Positions 1-12,959 of a DNA stretch of 56,612 nt are shown here, piece after piece. Under the pieces are notes generated by a model. That model had not been told where the DNA came from and ran no database searches. It saw only the letters and a program-made list of their open reading frames with translations. The stretch is from contig JAUCBJ010003948.1 of the NCBI GenBank assembly GCA_032718475.1, positions 1 to 56,612 on the forward strand. Direction: 5' to 3'. How positions within the stretch are numbered: position 1 is the first letter of the stretch; each line of letters begins with the position of its first letter. The translations under genes were made by a program, and so were the position numbers. This DNA is from Nemertoderma westbladi (Eukaryota > Xenacoelomorpha > Nemertodermatida > Nemertodermatidae).

Positions 1-860
1 CAGTAGTGGGTAGGTATATACAATGAGGACCTATAGCTGTACGTAGTGGGTAGGTATATACAATGAGGACCTATAGCTGTACGTAGTGGGTAGGTATATA
101 GTTAGTTAGTTCATACAATGATATACAGATATACAATGAGGACCTATAGCTGTACGTAGTGGGTAGGTATATACAATGAGGACCTATAGCTGTACGTAGT
201 GGGTAGGTATATACAATGAGGACCTATAGCTGTACGTAGTGGGTAGGTATATACAATGGGGACCTATAGCTGTACGTTCGTAGTGGGTAGGTATATACAA
301 TGAGGACCTATAGCTGTACGTAGTGGGTAGGTATATACAATGAGGACCTATAGCTGTACGTAGTGGGTAGGTATATACAATGAGGACCTATAGCTGTACG
401 TTCGTAGTGGGTAGGTATATACAATGGGGACCTATAGCTGTACGTAGTGGGTAGGTATATACAATGAGGACCTATAGCTGTACGTAGTGGGTAGGTATAT
501 ACAATGGGGACCTATAGCTGTACGTAGTGGGTAGGTATATACAATGAGGACCTATAGATGTACGTTCGTAGTGGGTAGGTATATACAATGAGGACCTATA
601 GCTGTACGTTCGTAGTGGGTAGGTATATACAATGAGGACCTATAGCTGTACGTTCGTAGTGGGTAGGTATATACAATGGGGACCTATAGCTGTACGTTCG
701 TAGTGGGTAGGTATATACAATGAGGACCTATAGCTGTACGTTCGTAGTGGGTAGGTATATACAATGAGGACCTATAGCTGTACGTAGTGGGTAGGTATAT
801 ACAATGAGGACCTATAGCTGTACGTTCGTAGTGGGTAGGTATATACAATGAGGACCTATA
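1..860. repeat. 40-bp satellite array, left block
   Basis: Head-to-tail copies of a 40-bp unit that contains tagtgggtaggtatatac followed by aatgRggacctatagctg and tacg. Copies differ mainly by A/G in the aatgRgg position and by an extra ttcg that makes a 44-bp form. An irregular stretch at 95-140 (gttagttagttcatac) breaks the register. The array runs off the left edge of the window and resumes at 2867 after the retrotransposon. Confidence 0.97.
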
Positions 861-861
861 T

Positions 862-2550
862 GCCTCTAATTTAGTTAAGAAGTTACCGTTATCAAGTAAT
901 AAATATCGTATAGGGTCCGAAACTCTAAATAATTTTTATTTAGAAAAGTTACAAAATTCAGAAAAGTTATTTTTAAAACCCGTTTCTGAGGATTTCGTTT
1001 TTAAAAATCTACTTAGCCTATCAGCCTCAAAAAGTACCGGTCTAGACCTAATACCTGCCCGTTTTCTTAAGGATGGTGCTGTAGTACTTAAAGTGCCTAT
1101 TACTTTTATTATTAATTACTCTATCGTAGATAATGTAGTACCAGACGAACTGAAATTAGCTAAGGTTGTTCCTCTGTATAAAAAGATTAGTAAAGTAGAA
1201 CCCTGTAATTACAGACCTGTTAGTATCTTAAGTATTGTATCTAAAATTCTAGAACGTTCTGTTTTTCTACAGCTGGAGGCACATCTTAGTAGGCTAAATC
1301 TGATCTATGAACTTCAGTCCGGTTTTCGTAAATCATATTCTACAGACACCTGCCTTATTAACTTAACTGATACAATTAGATGTAATAACGCAAAGGGTTT
1401 ATATACCGGTATGGTAATGTTGGACCTACAAAAGGCTTTCGATACTGTAGATCACGAAATTCTGCTTGGTAAGTTAGGCCTGATGGGTGTAGGTTCTATA
1501 GACTGGTTCAAGTCCTACCTGTCAGACAGAGGTCAAACTGTAGTCATTAGCAAATCGCAGTCTACTGTACAAGAGATTACCTGTGGTGTACCGCAAGGTA
1601 GTATATTAGGTCCTCTGCTTTTTGTATGCTATGTAAATGATATGATAAGTAGTATAGATCCCGATTTTAAACTCATTTTATATGCCGACGACAGTGCTCT
1701 TATTTTCTCTCATAAAGATCCTATCCATATTTCCCAAAAGTTAAGTGCAGTTCTAGAATCCTGTAATGAGTGGTTGGTTGATAATAAGCTATCCATTCAC
1801 TACGGTAAAACTGAAAGTATTTTGTTTGGTTCCAAAAGAAAGTTAAAGAAGGTAACTAAGTTTGAAGTCACTAGTAATGGACATAAGATTGAAAATAAAA
1901 AGGAAGTTAAATATTTAGGCGCCACATTGGATAACTGCTTATCAGGAGAAAGTACAGTGAAAAATATTTTCTCGAAAGTTAACAGTAGGCTTAGGTTTCT
2001 ATACAGAAATAAAAATAGTTTGAACACCGACTCCCGCAAGTTACTTTGCTCTTCTTTAATACAGTGTCACATGGACTATGCGTGCTCTTCTTGGTATGAA
2101 GGCTTAACCAAACAGCTTAAATGTAAATTACAAGTAGCTCAGAATAAAGTAGTACGATTTATTAAAGACTACAAACCTAGGCACCACCTAACTCCAGATG
2201 ACTTTTCTGAATCTGGACTACTTAACTTAGATGGTAGAGTTAAGCAGCTACGCCTTAACCATGTGCATAAAGTGTATAATGGTAAATGTCCCAATTACCT
2301 AAAACAAAAATTCAACAGAGTACGCGATACACACTCTTACAGTACCAGAGCTAGTGCTTCAAACTTCTACCTCCCGAATTGTAAATCCTTTGAATCTGAT
2401 ACTTTCTTTTTTAACGGCATAAAAAATTGGAACGCTCTGCCTAATGAAATTAAAAACCTAGATAATCAACATTCTTTTAAATCTGCAGTTAAATCTCATC
2501 TCCGTGTGCAATGTAAAAATAGGTACAATAGTCCTACAGTAAGTTATTAG
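862..2550 (+). CDS. Non-LTR reverse transcriptase (ORF2, N-terminally truncated)
   Basis: The reading frame is open from the insertion point at 862 to the TAG at 2548-2550, about 562 codons. Position 1093 is a GTG inside the frame and not a real start. In order: an N-terminal RT segment ([14 protein letters not shown], about 1033-1074), a fingers motif (NYRPVSILS), motif A ([12 protein letters not shown]), motif B ([10 protein letters not shown]), motif C (YADD, about 1681-1692), thumb, and a C-terminal region with the [13 protein letters not shown] motif typical of the CR1/L2/Jockey superfamily. The catalytic Asp residues are present and no stop or frameshift interrupts the domain, so the insertion looks fairly young. 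Without the endonuclease half the copy is dead on arrival. It would copy element RNA at a nicked target. Confidence 0.92.
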   Translation, partial: ASNLVKKLPLSSNKYRIGSETLNNFYLEKLQNSEKLFLKPVSEDFVFKNLLSLSASKSTGLDLIPARFLKDGAVVLKVPITFIINYSIVDNVVPDELKLAKVVPLYKKISKVEPCNYRPVSILSIVSKILERSVFLQLEAHLSRLNLIYELQSGFRKSYSTDTCLINLTDTIRCNNAKGLYTGMVMLDLQKAFDTVDHEILLGKLGLMGVGSIDWFKSYLSDRGQTVVISKSQSTVQEITCGVPQGSILGPLLFVCYVNDMISSIDPDFKLILYADDSALIFSHKDPIHISQKLSAVLESCNEWLVDNKLSIHYGKTESILFGSKRKLKKVTKFEVTSNGHKIENKKEVKYLGATLDNCLSGESTVKNIFSKVNSRLRFLYRNKNSLNTDSRKLLCSSLIQCHMDYACSSWYEGLTKQLKCKLQVAQNKVVRFIKDYKPRHHLTPDDFSESGLLNLDGRVKQLRLNHVHKVYNGKCPNYLKQKFNRVRDTHSYSTRASASNFYLPNCKSFESDTFFFNGIKNWNALPNEIKNLDNQHSFKSAVKSHLRVQCKNRYNSPTVSY

Positions 2551-2741
2551 CTTATTAATTATTTACTATTTATGCTGTAAATACGTTTTATAATAAATTG
2601 TTCTGTACATTACATCTTTATCGTTGAGTCGGGCATTGTCACGCTCTCGGTAAAGTTGTACATGTACATAGTGTAATTACGTTTTATATTGGTTTTAGGT
2701 TAGCGTAGTGTAATATTGTATTTGTAACCAAGTAACATAAA

Positions 2742-2783
2742 GGACCCCCTTGGAAATAAGCTGCAAAGCTTTAGGGGTAATCC
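2742..2783 (+). other. 3'-UTR stem-loop of the non-LTR element
   Basis: The sequence begins ggaccccc and ends aggggtaatcc, with an inner aagct-gcaa-agctt pairing, so it can fold into a two-step hairpin. A hairpin of this kind just upstream of the 3' end is common in L2/CR1-like elements, where the 3' end is thought to be recognised by the element's own reverse transcriptase. The role here is inferred from position and fold. Confidence 0.55.
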
Positions 2784-2866
2784 TATATGTTATGTTGGAC
2801 AATACCTTTATACCGGTACATTGTTTGGTGTATTTGTTATTGTTTTTACATAATGTATAAATAAAT

Positions 2867-5800
2867 CTATAGCTGTACGTTCGTAGTGGGTAGGTATATA
2901 CAATGAGGACCTATAGGTAGGTGTACGTAGTGGGTAGGTATATACAATGAGGACCTATAGGTGTACGTAGTGGGTAGGTATATACAATGAGGACCTATAG
3001 CTGTACGTAGTGGGTAGGTATATACAATGGGGACCTATAGCTGTACGTAGTGGGTAGGTATATACAATGGGGACCTATAGCTGTACGTAGTGGGTAGGTA
3101 TATACAATGGGGACCTATAGCTGTTCGTAGTGGGTAGGTATATACAATGAGGACCTATAGCTGTACGTAGTGGGTAGGTATATACAATGAGGACCTATAG
3201 CTGTACGTACGTAGTGGGTAGGTATATACAATGAGGACCTATAGCTGTACGTAGTGGGTAGGTATATACAATGAGGACCTATAGGTAGGTGTACGTAGTG
3301 GGTAGGTATATACAATGAGGACCTATAGCTGTACGTAGTGGGTAGGTATATACAATGAGGACCTATAGCTGTACGTAGTGGGTAGGTATATACAATGGGG
3401 ACCTATAGCTGTACGTAGTGGGTAGGTATATACAATGGGGACCTATAGCTGTACGTAGTGGGTAGGTATATACAATGAGGACCTATAGCTGTACGTTCGT
3501 AGTGGGTAGGTATATACAATGAGGACCTATAGCTGTACGTAGTGGGTAGGTATATACAATGAGGACCTATAGGTAGGTGTACGTAGTGGGTAGGTATATA
3601 CAATGAGGACCTATAGCTGTACGTAGTGGGTAGGTATATACAATGGGGACCTATAGGTGTACGTAGTGGGTAGGTATATACAATGGGGACCTATAGCTGT
3701 ACGTAGTGGGTAGGTATATACAATGAGGACCTATAGGTAGGTGTACGTAGTGGGTAGGTATATACAATGAGGACCTATAGCTGTACGTAGTGGGTAGGTA
3801 TATACAATGAGGACCTATAGCTGTACGTAGTGGGTAGGTATATACAATGAGGACCTATAGCTGTACGTAGTGGGTAGGTATATACAATGAGGACCTATAG
3901 CTGTACGTACGTAGTGGGTAGGTATATACAATGAGGACCTATAGCTGTACGTAGTGGGTAGGTATATACAATGGGGACCTATAGCTGTACGTAGTGGGTA
4001 GGTATATACAATGAGGACCTATAGCTGTACGTAGTGGGTAGGTATATACAATGGGGACCTATAGGTAGGTGTACGTAGTGGGTAGGTATATACAATGAGG
4101 ACCTATAGCTGTACGTTCGTAGTGGGTAGGTATATACAATGAGGACCTATAGCTGTACGTAGTGGGTAGGTATATACAATGGGGACCTATAGCTGTACGT
4201 AGTGGGTAGGTATATACAATGAGGACCTATAGCTGTACGTAGTGGGTAGGTATATACAATGAGGACCTATAGCTGTACGTTCGTAGTGGGTAGGTATATA
4301 CAATGAGGACCTATAGCTGTACGTAGTGGGTAGGTATATACAATGGGGACCTATAGGTAGGTGTACGTAGTGGGTAGGTATATACAATGAGGACCTATAG
4401 CTGTACGTTCGTAGTGGGTAGGTATATACAATGGGGACCTATAGCTGTACGTAGTGGGTAGGTATATACAATGGGGACCTATAGGTAGGTGTACGTAGTG
4501 GGTAGGTATATACAATGAGGACCTATAGCTGTACGTTCGTAGTGGGTAGGTATATACAATGAGGACCTATAGCTGTACGTAGTGGGTAGGTATATACAAT
4601 GAGGACCTATAGCTGTACGTTCGTAGTGGGTAGGTATATACAATGAGGACCTATAGCTGTACGTAGTGGGTAGGTATATACAATGAGGACCTATAGCTGT
4701 ACGTAGTGGGTAGGTATATACAATGAGGACCTATAGCTGTACGTTCGTAGTGGGTAGGTATATACAATGAGGACCTATAGCTGTACGTAGTGGGTAGGTA
4801 TATACAATGAGGACCTATAGCTGTACGTTCGTAGTGGGTAGGTATATACAATGAGGACCTATAGCTGTACGTTCGTAGTGGGTAGGTATATACAATGAGG
4901 ACCTATAGCTGTACGTAGTGGGTAGGTATATACAATGGGGACCTATAGCTGTACGTTCGTAGTGGGTAGGTATATACAATGGGGACCTATAGCTGTACGT
5001 TCGTAGTGGGTAGGTATATACAATGAGGACCTATAGCTGTACGTAGTGGGTAGGTATATACAATGGGGACCTATAGCTGTACGTTCGTAGTGGGTAGGTA
5101 TATACAATGAGGACCTATAGCTGTACGTAGTGGGTAGGTATATACAATGAGGACCTATAGCTGTACGTAGTGGGTAGGTATATACAATGAGGACCTATAG
5201 CTGTACGTAGTGGGTAGGTATATACAATGGGGACCTATAGCTGTACGTAGTGGGTAGGTATATACAATGAGGACCTATAGGTGTACGTTCGTAGTGGGTA
5301 GGTATATACAATGGGGACCTATAGCTGTACGTAGTGGGTAGGTATATACAATGGGGACCTATAGGTAGGTGTACGTAGTGGGTAGGTATATACAATGAGG
5401 ACCTATAGCTGTACGTTCGTAGTGGGTAGGTATATACAATGGGGACCTATAGCTGTACGTAGTGGGTAGGTATATACAATGGGGACCTATAGCTGTACGT
5501 AGTGGGTAGGTATATACAATGAGGACCTATAGGTAGGTGTACGTAGTGGGTAGGTATATACAATGGGGACCTATAGCTGTACGTAGTGGGTAGGTATATA
5601 CAATGAGGACCTATAGGTAGGTGTACGTAGTGGGTAGGTATATACAATGAGGACCTATAGGTAGGTGTACGTAGTGGGTAGGTATATACAATGAGGACCT
5701 ATAGCTGTACGTAGTGGGTAGGTATATACAATGAGGACCTATAGGTAGGTGTACGTAGTGGGTAGGTATATACAATGAGGACCTATAGCTGTACGTTCGT

Positions 5801-8800
5801 AGTGGGTAGGTATATACAATGGGGACCTATAGCTGTACGTAGTGGGTAGGTATATACAATGGGGACCTATAGCTGTACGTAGTGGGTAGGTATATACAAT
5901 GAGGACCTATAGGTAGGTGTACGTAGTGGGTAGGTATATACAATGAGGACCTATAGCTGTACGTAGTGGGTAGGTATATACAATGGGGACCTATAGCTGT
6001 ACGTTCGTAGTGGGTAGGTATATACAATGGGGACCTATAGCTGTACGTTCGTAGTGGGTAGGTATATACAATGAGGACCTATAGCTGTACGTAGTGGGTA
6101 GGTATATACAATGAGGACCTATAGCTGTACGTAGTGGGTAGGTATATACAATGGGGACCTATAGGTGTACGTAGTGGGTAGGTATATACAATGAGGACCT
6201 ATAGCTGTACGTAGTGGGTAGGTATATACAATGAGGACCTATAGCTGTACGTTCGTAGTGGGTAGGTATATACAATGAGGACCTATAGCTGTACGTAGTG
6301 GGTAGGTATATACAATGAGGACCTATAGCTGTACGTAGTGGGTAGGTATATACAATGAGGACCTATAGGTAGGTGTACGTAGTGGGTAGGTATATACAAT
6401 GAGGACCTATAGCTGTACGTTCGTAGTGGGTAGGTATATACAATGAGGACCTATAGCTGTACGTTCGTAGTGGGTAGGTATATACAATGAGGACCTATAG
6501 CTGTACGTAGTGGGTAGGTATATACAATGAGGACCTATAGCTGTACGTTCGTAGTGGGTAGGTATATACAATGAGGACCTATAGCTGTACGTAGTGGGTA
6601 GGTATATACAATGAGGACCTATAGCTGTACGTAGTGGGTAGGTATATACAATGGGGACCTATAGCTGTACGTTCGTAGTGGGTAGGTATATACAATGAGG
6701 ACCTATAGCTGTACGTAGTGGGTAGGTATATACAATGGGGACCTATAGCTGTACGTACGTAGTGGGTAGGTATATACAATGAGGACCTATAGCTGTACGT
6801 TCGTAGTGGGTAGGTATATACAATGAGGACCTATAGCTGTACGTTCGTAGTGGGTAGGTATATACAATGAGGACCTATAGGTAGGTGTACGTAGTGGGTA
6901 GGTATATACAATGGGGACCTATAGCTGTACGTAGTGGGTAGGTATATACAATGAGGACCTATAGCTGTACGTTCGTAGTGGGTAGGTATATACAATGAGG
7001 ATCTATAGCTGTACGTAGTGGGTAGGTATATACAATGAGGACCTATAGCTGTACGTAGTGGGTAGGTATATACAATGGGGACCTATAGCTGTACGTAGTG
7101 GGTAGGTATATACAATGGGGACCTATAGCTGTACGTAGTGGGTAGGTATATACAATGGGGACCTATAGCTGTACGTAGTGGGCAGGTATATACAATGGGG
7201 ACCTATAGGTGTACGTAGTGGGTAGGTATATACAATGGGGACCTATAGCTGTACGTAGTGGGTAGGTATATACAATGGGGACCTATAGCTGTACGTAGTG
7301 GGTAGGTATATACAATGGGGACCTATAGGTGTACGTAGTGGGTAGGTATATACAATGGGGACCTATAGCTGTACGTAGTGGGTAGGTATATACAATGAGG
7401 ACCTATAGCTGTACGTAGTGGGTAGGTATATACAATGAGGACCTATAGCTGTACGTAGTGGGTAGGTATATACAATGGGGACCTATAGCTGTACGTAGTG
7501 GGTAGGTATATACAATGGGGACCTATAGGTGTACGTAGTGGGTAGGTATATACAATGGGGACCTATAGCTGTACGTAGTGGGTAGGTATATACAATGAGG
7601 ACCTATAGCTGTACGTAGTGGGTAGGTATATACAATGGGGACCTATAGCTGTACGTAGTGGGTAGGTATATACAATGAGGACCTATAGCTGTACGTAGTG
7701 GGTAGGTATATACAATGGGGACCTATAGCTGTACGTAGTGGGTAGGTATATACAATGGGGACCTATAGCTGTACGTAGTGGGTAGGTATATACAATGAGG
7801 ACCTATAGCTGTACGTAGTGGGTAGGTATATACAATGGGGACCTATAGCTGTACGTAGTGGGTAGGTATATACAATGAGGACCTATAGCTGTACGTAGTG
7901 GGTAGGTATATACAATGGGGACCTATAGCTGTACGTAGTGGGTAGGTATATACAATGGGGACCTATAGCTGTACGTAGTGGGTAGGTATATACAATGAGG
8001 ACCTATAGCTGTACGTAGTGGGTAGGTATATACAATGAGGACCTATAGCTGTACGTAGTGGGTAGGTATATACAATGGGGACCTATAGCTGTACGTAGTG
8101 GGTAGGTATATACAATGGGGACCTATAGCTGTACGTTCGTAGTGGGTAGGTATATACAATGGGGACCTATAGCTGTACGTAGTGGGTAGGTATATACAAT
8201 GGGGACCTATAGCTGTACGTAGTGGGTAGGTATATACAATGAGGACCTATAGCTGTACGTTCGTAGTGGGTAGGTATATACAATGAGGACCTATAGCTGT
8301 ACGTAGTGGGTAGGTATATACAATGAGGACCTATAGCTGTACGTAGTGGGTAGGTATATACAATGAGGACCTATAGCTGTACGTAGTGGGTAGGTATATA
8401 CAATGAGGACCTATAGCTGTACGTAGTGGGTAGGTATATGCAATGGGGACCTATAGCTGTACGTAGTGGGTAGGTATATACAATGAGGACCTATAGCTGT
8501 ACGTAGTGGGTAGGTATATACAATGAGGACCTATAGCTGTGCGTAGTGGGTAGGTATATACAATGAGGACCTATAGCTGTACGTAGTGGGTAGGTATATA
8601 CAATGAGGACCTATAGCTGTACGTAGTGGGTAGGTATATACAATGAGGACCTATAGCTGTACGTAGTGGGTAGGTATATACAATGGGGACCTATAGCTGT
8701 ACGTAGTGGGTAGGTATATACAATGAGGACCTATAGCTGTACGTTCGTAGTGGGTAGGTATATACAATGAGGACCTATAGCTGTACGTTCGTAGTGGGTA

Positions 8801-11800
8801 GGTATATACAATGAGGACCTATAGCTGTACGTTCGTAGTGGGTAGGTATATACAATGGGGACCTATAGCTGTACGTAGTGGGTAGGTATATACAATGGGG
8901 ACCTATAGCTGTACGTTCGTAGTGGGTAGGTATATACAATGGGGACCTATAGCTGTACGTTCGTAGTGGGTAGGTATATACAATGGGGACCTATAGCTGT
9001 ACGTTCGTAGTGGGTAGGTATATACAATGGGGACCTATAGCTGTACGTTCGTAGTGGGTAGGTATATACAATGAGGACCTATAGCTGTACGTAGTGGGTA
9101 GGTATATACAATGGGGACCTATAGCTGTACGTTCGTAGTGGGTAGGTATATACAATGGGGACCTATAGCTGTACGTTCGTAGTGGGTAGGTATATACAAT
9201 GGGGACCTATAGCTGTACGTAGTGGGTAGGTATATACAATGAGGACCTATAGCTGTACGTTCGTAGTGGGTAGGTATATACAATGGGGACCTATAGCTGT
9301 ACGTTCGTAGTGGGTAGGTATATACAATGGGGACCTATAGCTGTACGTTCGTAGTGGGTAGGTATATACAATGGGGACCTATAGCTGTACGTAGTGGGTA
9401 GGTATATACAATGAGGACCTATAGCTGTACGTAGTGGGTAGGTATATACAATGAGGACCTATAGCTGTACGTTCGTAGTGGGTAGGTATATACAATGAGG
9501 ACCTATAGCTGTACGTAGTGGGTAGGTATATACAATGAGGACCTATAGCTGTACGTAGTGGGTAGGTATATACAATGAGGACCTATAGCTGTACGTAGTG
9601 GGTAGGTATATACAATGAGGACCTATAGCTGTACGTTCGTAGTGGGTAGGTATATACAATGGGGACCTATAGCTGTACGTAGTGGGTAGGTATATACAAT
9701 GAGGACCTATAGCTGTACGTTCGTAGTGGGTAGGTATATACAATGAGGACCTATAGCTGTACGTAGTGGGTAGGTATATACAATGAGGACCTATAGCTGT
9801 ACGTTCGTAGTGGGTAGGTATATACAATGAGGACCTATAGCTGTACGTAGTGGGTAGGTATATACAATGAGGACCTATAGCTGTACGTAGTGGGTAGGTA
9901 TATACAATGGGGACCTATAGCTGTACGTTCGTAGTGGGTAGGTATATACAATGGGGACCTATAGCTGTACGTTCGTAGTGGGTAGGTATATACAATGGGG
10001 ACCTATAGCTGTACGTTCGTAGTGGGTAGGTATATACAATGAGGACCTATAGCTGTACGTAGTGGGTAGGTATATACAATGAGGACCTATAGCTGTACGT
10101 AGTGGGTAGGTATATACAATGGGGACCTATAGCTGTACGTTCGTAGTGGGTAGGTATATACAATGGGGACCTATAGCTGTACGTTCGTAGTGGGTAGGTA
10201 TATACAATGGGGACCTATAGCTGTACGTAGTGGGTAGGTATATACAATGAGGACCTATAGCTGTACGTAGTGGGTAGGTATATACAATGGGGACCTATAG
10301 CTGTACGTAGTGGGTAGGTATATACAATGAGGACCTATAGCTGTACGTAGTGGGTAGGTATATACAATGAGGACCTATAGCTGTACGTAGTGGGTAGGTA
10401 TATACAATGGGGACCTATAGCTGTACGTAGTGGGTAGGTATATACAATGAGGACCTATAGCTGTACGTAGTGGGTAGGTATATACAATGGGGACCTATAG
10501 CTGTACGTAGTGGGTAGGTATATACAATGGGGACCTATAGCTGTACGTAGTGGGTAGGTATATACAATGAGGACCTATAGCTGTACGTAGTGGGTAGGTA
10601 TATACAATGGGGACCTATAGCTGTACGTAGTGGGTAGGTATATACAATGAGGACCTATAGCTGTACGTAGTGGGTAGGTATATACAATGAGGACCTATAG
10701 CTGTACGTAGTGGGTAGGTATATACAATGGGGACCTATAGCTGTACGTAGTGGGTAGGTATATACAATGGGGACCTATAGCTGTACGTAGTGGGTAGGTA
10801 TATACAATGAGGACCTATAGCTGTACGTAGTGGGTAGGTATATACAATGAGGACCTATAGCTGTACGTAGTGGGTAGGTATATACAATGGGGACCTATAG
10901 CTGTACGTAGTGGGTAGGTATATACAATGAGGACCTATAGCTGTACGTTCGTAGTGGGTAGGTATATACAATGGGGACCTATAGCTGTACGTTCGTAGTG
11001 GGTAGGTATATACAATGGGGACCTATAGATGTACGTAGTGGGTAGGTATATACAATGGGGACCTATAGCTGTACGTAGTGGGTAGGTATATACAATGAGG
11101 ACCTATAGCTGTACGTAGTGGGTAGGTATATACAATGAGGACCTATAGCTGTACGTAGTGGGTAGGTATATACAATGGGGACCTATAGCTGTACGTTCGT
11201 AGTGGGTAGGTATATACAATGGGGACCTATAGCTGTACGTAGTGGGTAGGTATATACAATGAGGACCTATAGCTGTACGTAGTGGGTAGGTATATACAAT
11301 GAGGACCTATAGCTGTACGTAGTGGGTAGGTATATACAATGAGGACCTATAGCTGTACGTAGTGGGTAGGTATATACAATGAGGACCTATAGCTGTACGT
11401 AGTGGGTAGGTATATACAATGAGGACCTATAGCTGTACGTAGTGGGTAGGTATATACAATGAGGACCTATAGCTGTACGTAGTGGGTAGGTATATACAAT
11501 GGGGACCTATAGCTGTACGTAGTGGGTAGGTATATACAATGAGGACCTATAGCTGTACGTTCGTAGTGGGTAGGTATATACAATGGGGACCTATAGCTGT
11601 ACGTAGTGGGTAGGTATATACAATGGGGACCTATAGCTGTACGTAGTGGGTAGGTATATACAATGAGGACCTATAGCTGTACGTAGTGGGTAGGTATATA
11701 CAATGAGGACCTATAGCTGTACGTAGTGGGTAGGTATATACAATGAGGACCTATAGCTGTACGTAGTGGGTAGGTATATACAATGGGGACCTATAGCTGT

Positions 11801-12070
11801 ACGTAGTGGGTAGGTATATACAATGGGGACCTATAGCTGTACGTTCGTAGTGGGTAGGTATATACAATGAGGACCTATAGCTGTACGTAGTGGGTAGGTA
11901 TATACAATGGGGACCTATAGCTGTACGTAGTGGGTAGGTATATACAATGGGGACCTATAGCTGTACGTAGTGGGTAGGTATATACAATGAGGACCTATAG
12001 CTGTACGTAGTGGGTAGGTATATACAATGAGGACCTTCTGTACCTTCTTCTTCTATAGCGGGTAGGTATG
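2867..12070. repeat. 40-bp satellite array, right block
   Basis: Continuation of the same satellite, roughly 225 copies. Four variant classes are mixed: A or G at the aatgRgg position; 40-bp copies; 44-bp copies with ttcg; and copies with ctataggtaggtg or ctataggtg in place of ctatagctg. Copies with the taggtagg form are confined to about 2910-6900. The stretch 7040-8110 is almost purely 40-bp units, while 8740-10200 is rich in 44-bp units. The array decays at 12036-12070, where cttctgtaccttcttcttctatag leads into a partial unit. Short frames on the minus strand (66-94 aa, MYIPTHY-type) are by-products of the repeat. Confidence 0.97.
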
Positions 12071-12130
12071 TATGTAGTTAATTTATTTATGCTCTATACT
12101 GCAATATATTGCGAAACTTTAACACAACAG

Positions 12131-12276
12131 GTTGCTAAAAGAGACCTCCTGCTGTCAAACAAATTCCTTTACATGGTTGGAAGGGAAGTGATTAAAAAAG
12201 GCCCGGAGAGAGGAACAGTGGTGGAGGTAGTTAAACGGAAGTTAGCCATTGAATCCATAAGTTCCATTAGTTTGAG
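12131..12276 (+). CDS. Class-I myosin (Ie/If type) tail, TH1 exon a
   Basis: First of five exons of an unconventional myosin whose tail order (TH1, basic/proline region, SH3) fits the myosin-Ie/If group. Such proteins are actin motors of the cell cortex and endocytic sites; TH1 binds acidic phospholipids. This exon encodes about 48 residues beginning [12 protein letters not shown] and including [12 protein letters not shown], a highly characteristic TH1 segment. It follows a CAG acceptor at 12128-12130 (phase 0) and ends at a consensus AG|gtaagt donor with two bases of a split codon. The pyrimidine tract before the acceptor is poor; a stronger tract ends in TAG at 12058 and the frame stays open from there, so the exon could start at 12059. 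The upstream tail and the motor domain must lie beyond the satellite, off the window. Confidence 0.85.
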
Positions 12277-12608
12277 GTAAGTTTATTTTGATGTACCATA
12301 TAGTTAATTATCTTAACTATTCTTAAATATAATTTTAAAAAAGTTATAGAGCTAAATTCTACTTCCTTAAATGAAAAAATTTTTTTTTATGCATTGTACA
12401 ACCTCAGTTACTTACAAATGATAAAACCCAGCCCTTCCCTGCAGTCACTTCTTATGACTCTTCTTTATCACGTATCGTACAACAGATTAGCTTCTCTACC
12501 TGCCCGGTCTTTATAAAAATTAGCAAAAATATATATATGTGAGTTGACAGCGAAATATTAAGACTGTTATTTTCGCTTGTCTTTAATAATTTTAAAATTA
12601 TATTGCAG

Positions 12609-12758
12609 TTCACTTCAAGATGACTTAATAGTAATCCGCGTAGACGAAGAATACGACACGCTTCTCTCCAGTGTGTTTAAGACGGAGTTGTTAATGACGT
12701 TGTCAAAAAAATACATAGATTTAACTAATCGAGATCTTACACTGTCTTTCTCAAACAC
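12609..12758 (+). CDS. Class-I myosin tail, TH1 exon b
   Basis: Acceptor tattgcag at 12601-12608 and donor gttagt at 12759. The exon starts with one base that completes the split Ser codon of the previous exon. It encodes SLQDDLIVIRVDEEYD, then VFKTELL and LTLSFSNT, matching the TH1 pattern SxQDDxx…SVFKTE…FSNT of myosin Ie/If. It leaves two bases that combine with the single leading base of the next exon. The uninterrupted frame continues to a TAG at 12772, but using the gttagt donor restores homology and phase. Confidence 0.85.
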
Positions 12759-12776
12759 GTTAGTGTTAAAGTAGTA

Positions 12777-12959
12777 GTAGTAGTAAAGTCGTGCATCGGC
12801 AGTCGTAAGACGATAGGGAAATAGATAGTTATAATAGATAGAATATAAATAGATAGCAATAAATAGTTTGATACACGATGTGACGTCATCGTACTCCCCG
12901 CTGAGTTCTATAGAGCCGAACCCGAAGGATGAGTCATCCATCACCAGACAATTCCACGT
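12777..12959. other. Intron sequence with simple repeats and a CRE-like palindrome
   Basis: Short (tag)n, then gata/ata-rich sequence. A TGACGTCA octamer at 12881-12888 lies in a wider near-palindrome (acgatg-TGACGTCA-tcgt). No coding sign was found; a long antisense frame across this stretch and the exon is a shadow. Confidence 0.4.

Larger units (their letters stand above)
861..2866 (+). mobile_element. 5'-truncated L2/CR1-like non-LTR retrotransposon inserted in the satellite
   Basis: The element interrupts the 40-bp satellite. The satellite word ctata is present on both sides (856-860 and 2867-2871), so a 5-bp target-site duplication is visible. It holds the reverse-transcriptase part of ORF2, a 3' UTR, a predicted 3' stem-loop and an A/T-rich end containing AATAAA. 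The 5' UTR, any ORF1 and the endonuclease half of ORF2 are missing, the usual result of incomplete target-primed reverse transcription. The clade is inferred from motif style; CR1, L2, Crack and Daphne cannot be separated by eye. Confidence 0.9.

Noticed and set aside
3115-9827. Repeated 66- and 94-aa minus-strand frames (MYIPTHY-type proteins) in the satellite
   Set aside because: They result from stop-free reading of the 40/44-bp repeat; each begins and ends at unit variants, and no promoter or non-repeat sequence is attached.
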